Shown here: positions 41,401 to 53,400 of the stretch, piece by piece
Layout: every line of letters starts with the position of its first letter
Numbering within the stretch: position 1 is the first letter of the stretch
Assembly (NCBI GenBank): GCA_030248135.1
Contig: JASANC010003711.1
Location: forward strand, 1-64,000
Direction: 5' to 3'
From: Theristus sp. LFF4_11
Taxonomy: Eukaryota > Nematoda > Chromadorea > Monhysterida > Xyalidae
DNA length: 64,000 nucleotides
The notes under the pieces: generated by a model
Seen by the model: the letters and a program-made list of their open reading frames with translations, nothing else
Told to the model about the DNA's origin: nothing
The model's database searches: none
Position numbers and translations under genes: made by a program

Positions 41401-44400
41401 GACGAAACAAAACTCAGTGATCGATTCAGCAGCCACAGTGATTGATTCAACATCTATCAATCGAAGCAACAGCAGTTTGTGGACCGATCGATCCAACAAC
41501 AACCGATCGAAGCAGCAAGCGACTTTCTTGGGAACGATCGATTCAACATCAGATCTATCGAAGCATCAGTGATTTTGGAGCGATCGATCCGACATCCAAC
41601 GATCGAAGCGTCTGAAATCTCGGAACGATCGAAACAACGACTGAACGATCGAAGCGGCAATCGATTGGAAAGTCGGCTGTGCTGCGAACATACGGTCAAA
41701 GCGGCTGAGTGTGTTTGTCGACTGTTGGATTCGTCAACGCAAAAACAAATCGAATTAGTGACAGTGATCGATCGGCTACTGTCGAGTTGTGTTACGGCAG
41801 TGGAGAGACTCGACGGCTGGGAAACGAAGGGAGATCAAAGTGAAACGACGGAACAGGCGACTGAGAGCAACGACAACGAGCGGCGAGCATCTGCGGACGA
41901 CTGCGCCTCGACGATTTCAAACGGTGACAACTGCGATCAACGTCTGGCGTGCGCAATCAATGAGACGACCGGTCAAGGTGGTGAAGCTATCGACAGTCAG
42001 TTCATCGTCGAACGAGTTCCGCACGACGGCCTCACGATCAGCCTGTGTTCGAGTAAAAATGGGTGCAGGCAAAAGAGCAAAACCATGGTGGAAGCAAGTG
42101 CGACGAGAACGATCGGATTGGGTGGCGCACTGTGGTTGCAGTGAGACGACTAGTGCAATGAACTCGAATCCCATGGAGGGGACGGTGATGAGTGCGGAGT
42201 ACATACCAACTGTCGAAGCTGAGACATCGATTGGAGGAACACTGATAGGCGACAACGAGGACTTGATGCAATTTGTGGAGCGAGTGCTGAGTGAACATCC
42301 GAGGAAAGCAGCGTTAGCAGCGGAGATCGCAGAGTGTGTGTTCAACGGCTTGCCTTGGTGGATGCAACAACGATTGTATGGTGAACTCGCTTACCTGACA
42401 TTGACACAGCTGATCGACAGGATACGAGAGTTGCAGGAGGAAATGGCGACAGTGGACGGCGGTGATGTCGATGGATGGAGGTGTCAACCATCAACGTGTG
42501 CCATGATTAGAGTTGGTAAAAAACCGTTTTTTTATTGCCAGGAAAAAAACGGTTTCTTTTCCGTTTTAAAACCGTTTTAAAACCATAAAAAACCGAATGC
42601 TTCCCAGTTCCTAAACTTTCCAGAACTTGAATGCAAAATAGGAAATACATCAAAATTAGTGTTTTTGAGCAGCGTAAAATGTTGTTATCGGGCATACAAC
42701 CGACCCACTTTGCTGTTTTCGTTTCAAATCAAATCAATCCAGCTTTTATTAGTTTCCAGGGCCATTAAATTGAAAACAACGACTGGGCAGTGCCCGTCTA
42801 GGTGTGGGGAGCGGTTGGGGGGGCGGTTGCAAGGAGACCGGATAGCTGACCCCTATTAGGGGGCGAGATTTGCAGCACTGCAAAGTGAAACCGGTAGCGG
42901 ATGGCGTTTAAAAAATAACATTTCATCAGTTACCGTTTCAAATCGACAACGTCGTCACTCGTCAGTTAGTCTGCATCTACGCTTAGTTTAGCAGTCACCT
43001 TGTCTTTCTTCATCGTATTTCTTCACTTGACCCTTGACACAAAAGCTTTTGCAAAATGATGCTTCACCTGTTCAGTTCGACACAGTTCACTGCACCGATT
43101 TTTTCAAAAATTTAATTTTACATTTTATCAATCAATCAAAGAATTGTGATATTTGACCACGAAGTTTGGAAATTTTTAAGGTAAAAAACCGGTTCTTTAT
43201 TTTTTCAGGAAAAAAACTGAAAAAAAACCGGTTTTAAAACGGAAAAGAAACCGTTTTTTTTCCTATGCCAACCCTAGCCATGATGACTGCGGCTGAGGAC
43301 GAACATGCATCTTAAATGACAGCAGTGGAAGTAGAAGGCATCGCGTGCCAAGCCAGCATTTAGGACCGTGAGGGTGATTGCTATATCACTGAATCGAGCA
43401 TCGTGGAGATTGAGAGGCGTATTGGACGACGAGTGGTTCGACAGTGGGTGACGATCACCATGAACGACGAGATCTGGAACGTGCAACAGGTGCTAGTGAG
43501 AATGCGATGGAGAACGAACAAAGTCGCAGTGAACTTGATCATCGACGATAGCACCGACAACTACGAAGTCGTCATGGCTGGCAGGGACCATCAATTGTTT
43601 TCGACGCCACGAAAGGAGAATGGGATGCAGCAAACAACGAAAAGATGGTTCGAGCCGAAGTACGCAGATCAGAATGGACGCATGTTGAAGGGACAACCTG
43701 GAACAGCGATAACAACGGAAGCTGTGATTTTGAAGCCTGGCGAGTCTGTGGTGACGACAGTGAAAGTGATGCCAGAGGAACAACAGTACGAGAGACACAG
43801 CCACATCACAACACCAAGTCACGCGTTCATGCTGTTGCCAACAGAGAACAACGACCTGATGAGCAGCTGTTTGATCGAATTGTCAGACGAGAACGAAGGC
43901 GTGGTGCGACTGACGAACTCGACGAACTGCATGATCCGATGCGACGAAAGGACAGAACTGGGAGAAGTCAGGCTAGCTCGAGTTGTTTCTGACCCGGTTG
44001 ATGACCAAGAGATGGCGATGCCGACGGATGCGGAGATCCCGAGCTACGAGACAATGTCGAAAGGATGGTGCGGCTGCTGTGGTGAACCAACGCACGACAT
44101 GAACAACTGTGCTGTGTTTTCTGTTTACTGGAACCGGAACTCAGATGAAAGAACGTTGACAGAAAGCCGAGACGTAGTGACGATGGTGCAGAACCGACTG
44201 ACGCAGACGCAAGCTGAGAGAGACGGCTGGCTGGGAGAAATGGAGATGGAATGTGGACTCTGTGGACTGCCTGGCTACGACAAAGTGCTGTGCGCCAATC
44301 CATGTCATCTGATTTTGAGCGAGCAGGCTGATGCGATGAAGTGCAACAGTGTGAGAGGAGTGTCGATGGCCGGTCGAAAGGAAGAACTGGAAAGTTGGTT

Positions 44401-47400
44401 GCGTGAAACGTTCACCGGAAGCAAGCTGTCTGGACCACAATTGAGAGAGGCAAGAAGGTTATGCTGGAACAATTGTGGCGTGTTTGGAATCGACGACGAT
44501 CTAACGATCGGATGGAGAAGAAAAGCAGAGACACAGCTAAAGGTGGCGTTGAACAAAAACAACAACGAACATCTGAATTCGACCAAAGAGAGCCCACTGA
44601 CACTAGTGCGAGAAGAGGATGGCAACCTGGAAGTCTGTGCGGACTATCGACGGCTGAAGGACAAGTCGAGAAACAACAACCAGAATGCGTCGCCAATGGA
44701 GTCGAAACTCATGGAGGAGTGGAAGCTTCAAGAACTGGGGCAAAAGGCACACAGCTATTGGTCGATAGTGTCGATAATGGACATGTTCTCGCAGTTGCAG
44801 AACAAAACGCGAACGATCAGCCGAGAAGCAGCGAAACGATTGATGGAGCATGTGTAATGTGCATTGTCGCACAATTCCCTAGCGGATGAATCAGACCTTC
44901 ACTGTGCACGTGCTATCCACGCGCCACGCTCCGGCCTGATCATTGGTTGACCACAGAACACGGGCAAGCACGGAGGCTGACCGTTTAACGTTGGAACGCC
45001 AGCTGTGATTTGGACGTAACGCGTGTGCACGCTGGATGAGGGCAATGGTGAAACTGACTCTAATGATTTCTTATACTCCATAACGCTACAACTGCAATTG
45101 TGATTCCTTGTTCTCTTTCGTATCTGCCACTCTTTTATAATAGTTGTCACTAATCTCTATACTTTATACACTCTTTTCACAACTGCTCCCTGCCACTCAC
45201 TCACTCCATTATTTAGGTTCCAAAACCTATATAAAGGCGAGAGTTGGTAGCCGAGATCAGCTCTCTACCCAAAACTCTGCTCTTTGATACAGTCAATATT
45301 ATACTGTCATTTCAAAATGTGAATCCAATATATATTGTGTCCTTGCCTTGTATTTTTGTGTGTTTCTGTGTATTATTTATGAGGCAATAATATTATTTGT
45401 GTGCTCCGATCTTCGTCTTCGCTGGACTTTGTAATTCGACGATAACGAAAATCACTTTGTAACACGGCCAAACGGAGTTGTCGTTAATTGAACGAATCTG
45501 GGACTCGCCTAACCGGCTTGTGCAGGCTAAGATCAATTAGTGCCAACTAACTTTGGACGTATTGCGAGAGACAGTGCCTACTCTCGATCATTCAACTCTG
45601 CCCTGTCCGACACAAATGAGCACGTCTCAAAGGACACCCGGCACCCAACGTGCCCAAGACCGAAATGTTGAGGGTGCAGTAGCCAATCCGGTAAAAGGCA
45701 CGCCGGAGGGAGCTACATCTGGAGGTCCCGCCTCGAGCAAGAACGGGGTTGGGACTGAACCACGCCAACGTTGCCGCTCGACGAACAAAACTGATGCTGA
45801 GTCCTCCTTCGAAGAAAATCTCGTTGGAGTAGACAATTCGCCAAAAACCAAAAATGATGCCGCGTCCTCCTTCGAAGAAAATCTCGTTGGAGTTGACAAA
45901 TCATCAAACTAAGCGACAACTGGAAGAACAAAATGCAGATATTGGAAAAGAGACGGACTGGTGATCGATGATCGAAGAGGAGGCAAGATGCAACAAGCAG
46001 CACTTTCTCACACAACGTCATGGCTACAGCACGGAAAAATGGTTGGATGAGTATGGATGCTATCCAGCTATTGGATTCCACGAGAGACATTCGCAGCCGA
46101 AAAGAACGAAGGCTAGTCGAACGAGTGAGACGACGGTGGCAATGGTAACGACGACAACAGCGAACGAACATCGATCGACGGATGGTGGCAACAGCAGACA
46201 GTTGTGTTTGTCGCTCGAAGAAGTGAAGGAATACCAACGCGGCGACCAAGAACTGCAGAGTGTTCGAAGAAGGCTGAAAGATAGGAGTCTGCGATCGACG
46301 TATTGGCAAGCCGGACTCGACAACTGCTACGTGGATGGCGATCTGCTGTGCTACTGGAGACCATCGGATGGATGTGAGTTGCTGATGTTGTCGCGAGCAA
46401 AAGGTGGCGAACTGTTGCAGCGATGCGAGACGCACATGGAGGTGCAGCACCTGCTGAGATGGTACTGGTAGTTTGGAATCGACGCCGAGGTGGAAAGTTG
46501 GAGAAGGCGAAATGGAAAGACCGTCGAAAAACGAGAACAGGAACCGACAACGTCAAGTGAAGTGTCCAGATGGTATCAGATGTCCAGTGAGATCGATGCT
46601 CGAAGCAAACGTCAGCGATCACCAGGGGAATCGTCGAAGTCGACCGTTTTTCTGCGGAATTTCAACGGAAATGGCGCAGATGGTGATGCAGTGAGCAAGG
46701 AGCGATGGTCAGCTGGAGAAAGTGGCATCTGGAACGAGTTTGATGGTGTCGGGCGCTGGAATGAGACCGCAGTACAATCATCGGCGAGGTGCGACGGTGG
46801 ATGGCGTCGACGGTGGACGAGCGCCTGCATGTTTCAGTAGAGCGCGAGGGAAATGAGCTACTAATGAATTAACAAGAGTGGCGTAACCTGACTTGTTTTA
46901 TCTGTTCATCTGGAATGGCTGGCCCGTAATGGATATGGAGATCCAAGGAGGCAATAGTTTGGTTTCAACAACAATGGAATCTTCAACAGCAATAACACCA
47001 ATTTTGTGTTTGACTGGGCTTGGTTAGTGGGTATATCCGGTGACTGCCAAGTGCCATGTCGTTTTTTCCGATTTGCAACAGTCGAAATGATCAAAACTCA
47101 TGGAGGAGTAATGGCATCAAAGTAACACAACGATGTTCGACGTCTATGTTTCAACAGTTTGTCAACAGTTTACGATTGGATTCAACAACTTCAACAACAG
47201 CTATTTTGTGTGCAACAGTAAAACAAGAGGACAACGACTATAGAGTGCGTTACTTCATGTACAACAGCAGCAATTTTCTTTTGTTATCAGCGGAGTAATT
47301 TTGGACATCAACGAATGGAACTCTTTACAACACGCATGACTCTGGAGCTTCTATGCTGAGTTGAGCTGTTATAACGTCATTGTGATGCAGCTGATGACAA

Positions 47401-50400
47401 CCTTGACTGCAGAAAGAACAGCAGACAGGATATGACACGTGGCGTGTTCTGTTTCGTCATTTTCAGAAGAAATGGATCAGATTAAAGTGGGGAAAGTGAC
47501 GAACATCTTCAAAACCCACAGGCTGCAAGGAAAGTTCGATCCTCAGGTAACAACGACGTCGTGTGAATTGGATGGCTTCTGCTCACAGCCTGTGTTGCTT
47601 TGGATCGTCTGTCAGTGTTTATTTCGATTTGACGAGCAACACCAATGGAGCTACAATCTGCTTCCTCTGTATCAGAAATTCAACTCAATTGATTCTGAAT
47701 AACATCAAAATGTACGGCTTGTTGAGAGAAAGAGCAGCAAAGAAGAAGGAACAAAGCATGACGAGCAGCGAAGTCGCTCAGCAGCAGGAGGAAAAGCAGA
47801 CGAAGGAGACGGACGATCGAGCCGACGAAGTGATGATGAAGGTGGAGAAGCAAGCGAATGAGTCAATGTCTGATGCTGCCGAAGTCACTGTGGATGACGA
47901 CCATGGTTGGTGTCTCCGATACGTTATGGCGTTGAGAGTCTGATGTGGGTGATAACGGCGGGAAGCAGACTGGCCAGCTGCCTTTTCGTCTTAAAGGAAG
48001 AGCAACGGAGGAACTGATGTTCTCCTGTTGGACACGTGGCGTTTGGTTTTGACGGGAAGGAGAGACACCGGTGTCACTCAGAATGGAGCTGAGTTGTTGT
48101 ACAGGTCAGAGTGTCGAAAAGCGCATGGAAGACCTATAGGCGATTCAGATGAATCTTCGCGCTGATTAGAACCTGGCCACCTCCACTATCAATGGCAAAC
48201 GACGTCAACAGGGAAATATCTGGAGCGTTCTGTTTCAGTAACAGCGTCTTGGCTGGAGCAAGCGGGACTCAGTGACGTCTTGCACAGCAGCATGGACGAT
48301 GAGACGGAACATCGAGTACTCGGATCAGGCACGACAACGCCAGCGGCAAAGGAGACAGAGCGGACGTCTGAGAGCGTGACTTCCTGTGTCATGACAGATT
48401 CGAATCGATCGCCGAAGCATTCTGTTGTGAGTGAAATTGCTGCAGTCGTGCGAATGTTGGATTAGCTGCGATCGTCTGGATACAAATGATTTAATTCACC
48501 AAACTTCAGCTGCATGATGTGATTTGTGATGTCAAAGGTCGACATCATTTGGTGAGAGGGTGGATGCCATGCAGCTGCAGTCGTAAAACGCCGGAAATAG
48601 AAAAGAAAGTAAAGACAACAAGGCAACAGTGCAGCGATGTGACGGAAGTGAAGCGACTGTTATTGACGATCGATTGTGTTACAGACTGAAGTGGCGAGCG
48701 ACACGGCGAAGTCGAGTTCTCTGGTACATCTGCCCTTGGTTGCTGAACGTGCGAGGAGGCAAGAGTCACCCAAGGACATGGAGGTCCAGGACGAACAAAA
48801 CAAGGCCATCGAGACTGAGCGACGGCAAAGTGCAACCGCCATGGAGGGCGAGAAGTCGACGTATGTGCGGGAAGAAGAGGTGCAGGTGCGATCGCTAGTG
48901 AGCAAAGTGACGAAGAGCAACTCCGGCGGTGATGTGTGCGAGATTTGTCAACATCGGGGTCACGTGCGCCATCGTTGTCGATTCCGCTATCTGGACGAGA
49001 AGGGCCAGTTCTTTCGAAGTGACAGATACCGCATTGCGACGGGAACGTTCGCGTGCTGGGCGACGGTGAATTGCAAAGAGTTGCCGTTCTTCGTGCATGG
49101 TATCATGAGCGCATATCACGATGTTCCGGTGGAGAGATTGCCGGCTGCAGTTGACAAAAGGAAGTGGGCGCGAACAACGAGCGAGGATGGACATTGGTTG
49201 TTGTATCCTGATCCGTTGATACCGACAGGTAGACTCGAGATTGAAACACACGGCGAACTGCTGATGCGCGTGATCACGACGATCAACCGGGATGGCGTTC
49301 TGCAGTTGGCTGCCGAGATCCGATTGTCGAACACGCTGCCGCGCCATCGTTGGGTTTTCACCAAGTTTCTGCCGTGGGACGATCAGCGATTGGAGCAGGC
49401 AGTCTTGGATGCTATTGCGTACGCACGAACGGGTCCGGTATATGAGACAATGACGGACGAGGAGCGACTCTGCGTGAAGGCTGAGAAGGACGGCGGGTCG
49501 TCTTTCCATTGGTGCCGTTGGCATCTGAGAGGACACGAGCCGGGTTCACTTAATGAGTGCAGATCCTTCTTGTCTGTCGAGCAATATCGAGGCGAATACC
49601 GGCTACGAGATCCACACAAACGCTACGCCATCCATGTGATCTATCAGGGTAGCCAGGAGGATAAGCAACCTCGAGCTTCGGACGGCTGGGTGCGAGGTGA
49701 GACCGAGAGCAGTGTGGAGCCGAGGGTGCTGTTGGAGAGCAGCCTGTTCTCCCTAATGAAGAACACTCAGACTCAGATTCATGGAGGAATATGAGTGGAC
49801 CGCTGGTTGAACCTTGTGTGTGGTCGAAGGCTAATCGTGAGGAGGTGCAGAGTCGTGTTGAAAAGTGTCGCGGATTGCTTTCTGAAGTGCACATTTGCAT
49901 GACGGAGTGGACCGCTGCATTAGCTGAACCAAAGGACGTTCCACCTGTTTCAGAATCGGGCGGGGAGGAACGAGGGCGCCGTCAGGAGCAACAACAAGTG
50001 GTCGAGCGTGACCATGTGGCAGCGTCGTCAGCGGGACTGTTGATCAAACCGCTCGGAGGTTCGCGACCGTTGGCTTCGGATGACCTGTGACATCAGTTGC
50101 GATTTCGTCCAGAGACGATGCGCCGGGGTTCAGTGGGACGCCAGAGCCGCCGTGAGAACCGCGAGTCGGGATCGACATCGCAGTCCAGGGAGTCGATGTG
50201 GCATGAACAACGTGAGCGCCAGAGGGAACATGAGCGAGAACTGCAGCGCGAAGAGAGTCGCCGGCGGCAACGCGAACAAGAGAGTCGACGCCACAAAGCG
50301 TCGGGTGCGCGTGTGAAGGAAGAACGTTGCCGGGGTTTGGCAGAGGTGCGAGCAAGCGACAGCACCAGCAGTGGGACCCGTTCGAGCAAAGAGTCGACGA

Positions 50401-53400
50401 AAGGCTTGGCGGTGACAGTAACGAAAGCGGCTGACACGGGGATCTGGAGTGAAGAAGTGATGCGCAGCGAAATGAAAGAAACGCAGAAGCGCCTGGCCGA
50501 GCTGCAGAGCATGCTGGATCGCAAAGAAATGATGAAGAAGAAGTGTCCAGTGTGTGGAGGTCGTGGCCATCAGGAAAGCAACTGTGGAACTGCGCTGGAA
50601 TTGAAGAAACACCAAGAGTCCAGTAGTCGCGCGTCACGTGTTATCTACCGCTCGAGAGAATCGAGTCAGTCGCGACACGAGCAGACGTTATCGACGCGTC
50701 AAGTGTATCGTCGATTGAGCGAGGAGGAACCGCTGGAAGATCGTCCGTCGACAAGTCGCCAGATCGACAGCCATGGAGGGCTCAGCCGTCGAACGGGAGA
50801 ACATGGTGGTCACAGTCGTCGTGTCGAAGGCCATGGAGGGTCAAGATTGCCGCGTGGAGAATCGAAGGGACGTCATGGTTCTAGTCGTCATCAGTCGCGT
50901 GGATTCCGAGATGGGCGTGGACGTCGTTTGGGCTACGACTGAGTGTGGAAGGCTGGTTGTGATTTTTGTTTAGGTTGTAAGTGTTGTTGAGTTCGATTGT
51001 TGAATCTGGTTGTTTTGTTTTTGTAAGAAGTGAATTGTTTAGTTTTGTTTTGAGTCTTTTGGTTTGTTCAGGCTGGTCAGGAGAGGTGAACAGGGTGTTT
51101 CAAGTTTTACTTTTGTTTGATGTTTTGGAGTGGGCCCCTTTTTGTGTTTTGTGTTGGTCACACAGGGAACTCAAACTTCATGATGTAAAAGATTTAGAAG
51201 ATTTGCTGTTAATGCATTCCCTTGAAAACGCATCCACCAGTGCAATCCGACAGTGTCTATTTGTGTTAACGGTATGTTAACAAGTCAATCTGACACTTCT
51301 TCCAATATATTAACAAGATGCCAAAAACAAGTGAAAGACGCTCATTTTGCATCTATTGCATTAACAGCTTAGACATCTGGCATTGCGCCATTTATTTTGC
51401 GTGTATCAGAAATAAAGACACAATGGATGATGAAATAGATACGTTCTCAAACGTGAAGATGTCTATGTTAAAACAACAGATTTTACGTTTTGCTAAATAA
51501 CGCATCTTCACGAAGAAGATGTATTTTAACCGCATTTTACAGTATATCAGCTGTGTCATGACAGCATGCAATTCATCACGACGGTCAGACACGTGTTAAC
51601 ACAAAAAAATAATCGCTGATGGGCTGCAAATTTACGTACTTTTTGGCCAATCAATTACATCTATTGTATCAAACAACAATTAATGTTTTTAAATGAACTA
51701 TCATAAACGGTTAAAAATTGTTAATAAACGGATAATGATTCAATTGATGCTGTTAATTTGGAAGATGCGATTTCACAAAAAAGACGACGCAAAACTACCG
51801 TAACCTGATAATGATAGATCTAATAGATGCACAAAATGCGCATCAACGTATTTGTCAAGCGCATTTAAATCATCGTAAATAAATTTTATAGATGTGCATC
51901 TTTGACTGTTAATGCAACGTTAATAGAAAGCTTTTGCATTTATCGCATCAGCTGAATTAACACAAATAGACACTGTCGGATTGCACTGGTGGATGCGTTT
52001 TCAAGGGAATGCATTAACAGCAAATCTTCTAAATCTATTACATCATGAAGTTTGAGTTCCCTGTGTCAGTTTTGAAGTTTGTTTCGTTTGTCTTGTATAT
52101 CGGTGCTAACCGTTTGGAAAGTGCTCATTTTTATGGTTCAGGTACTGTGTTTGGAATAGGAGGGGGATGATTTTGATGTTTTAGTGTTTAGTCGGGTATT
52201 TTGTTGTTGTTTTCTTTTGTACAGTTTGTGGCCGGTCGTTATTAAAGTTGGATTTCGTAGAAGTTTGTAGTGATGTTTTCTTTGTTTCTTTTTGTTTTCT
52301 TTTGGTGTCAAAAGCCCCAGGTGCAGGAGTTTTGTAACGGGTTCTTTTCTTTTCGGCAGGGACGTAATTTTAAAATTCACTCAGGGAAAAGTTATTGGAA
52401 GCCAAAGAAGTGTTTTATTTGTTTATTTACTTTTGTGATTTCTCAGTTTTGAAGAAGGTCAAAGAAGTTCCATTTCCATTCTTTTGTACGGTGTTTTTAT
52501 ATTGTTCGGTGATCTCGTTTTGATTGTTTTGTACTGACACAGGTTGTGAAGTTTGGTGCTTTTTGGTATTATAGTTTATTATTGTTGTATGAGTCGGTGA
52601 GATGTTAGTAAGTGGCGAAGTGTTTGCAAACGGACGTTGTGTGCCGTTCTGCCGCGCGGTGTCGGTGACTTGGGTTGTCGTGGGGGCACTCCGAATAGGA
52701 GGGAGATACTGTAATGTACCCTTTTAGGCTGCCCGATTTCTTGAGTCACTGCGGACTGCGTTGCAGGAAAAGGTGCATGATGTGTGAATGTGAATAGCTA
52801 AGCTACTTTCTCGGCATTGGGTCGTCTACTCTTTTCGTATTGGTTACTGTTGTTTATAAATACGTTGCTTCCCTTGTGTTCGGGGCCACTCTTCCACGCT
52901 ACCACAATACTAGTTCGCTAACTACCATACCCTAACTATTCCTATCCTTTCTTTTTGTGTCGGTGGTGGTTTTACTGTTATTCTTCTGTCAAGAGTTGGC
53001 TAACGAAGTAAAAGAGAGAAAGAGAGAAGAGAACTTGGAAATTGGTGAGATATTAACGCATCAACCAAACGACTCGCAATAAACTTGTGCTTTCTGAAAC
53101 TAAACGCAGGACAGTTCCGAGCGCCTGGATCTTCACATCAGCGTTCGAGGCCGGAGGATTCGGGGCGTTGGCGGTTGAAGTGATCCATTACACCTAAGGA
53201 GGCCATTCCAATTTTTTGCTTAAAAATTGGGCAAAAACACACTTTTTTGCGTTTTTTAGTGTTTTTTAGTTTTAATGTTTTAATTTTATGCGTGGATTTT
53301 ATTAAAAAAGATATTTTCTGATGGCTTTACAACCGCTGTGTTTGAATCAGTTTTTATATTTTCCAACTGACTAGTTGCTCATTAGAAAATGGGTAAAATG

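Larger units (their letters stand above)
39998..53210 (+). mobile_element. decayed LTR retrotransposon (Ty3/gypsy-like), 13.2 kb
   Basis: Two direct LTRs beginning TGTAATGTACCC and ending GGCCATTCCA surround decayed gag- and pol-like frames. Target duplication ATTT at 39994-39997 and 53211-53214 is confirmed by the uninterrupted sequence in the opposite arm of the host fold-back element. The polypurine tract AGGAGGGAGATAC directly precedes the right LTR. The pol-like region has an RT-type start ([20 protein letters not shown]) and a later integrase-linker-like segment, but the RT active site and RNase H are not recognisable. Frames are interrupted, so it is not autonomous. Confidence 0.85.
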
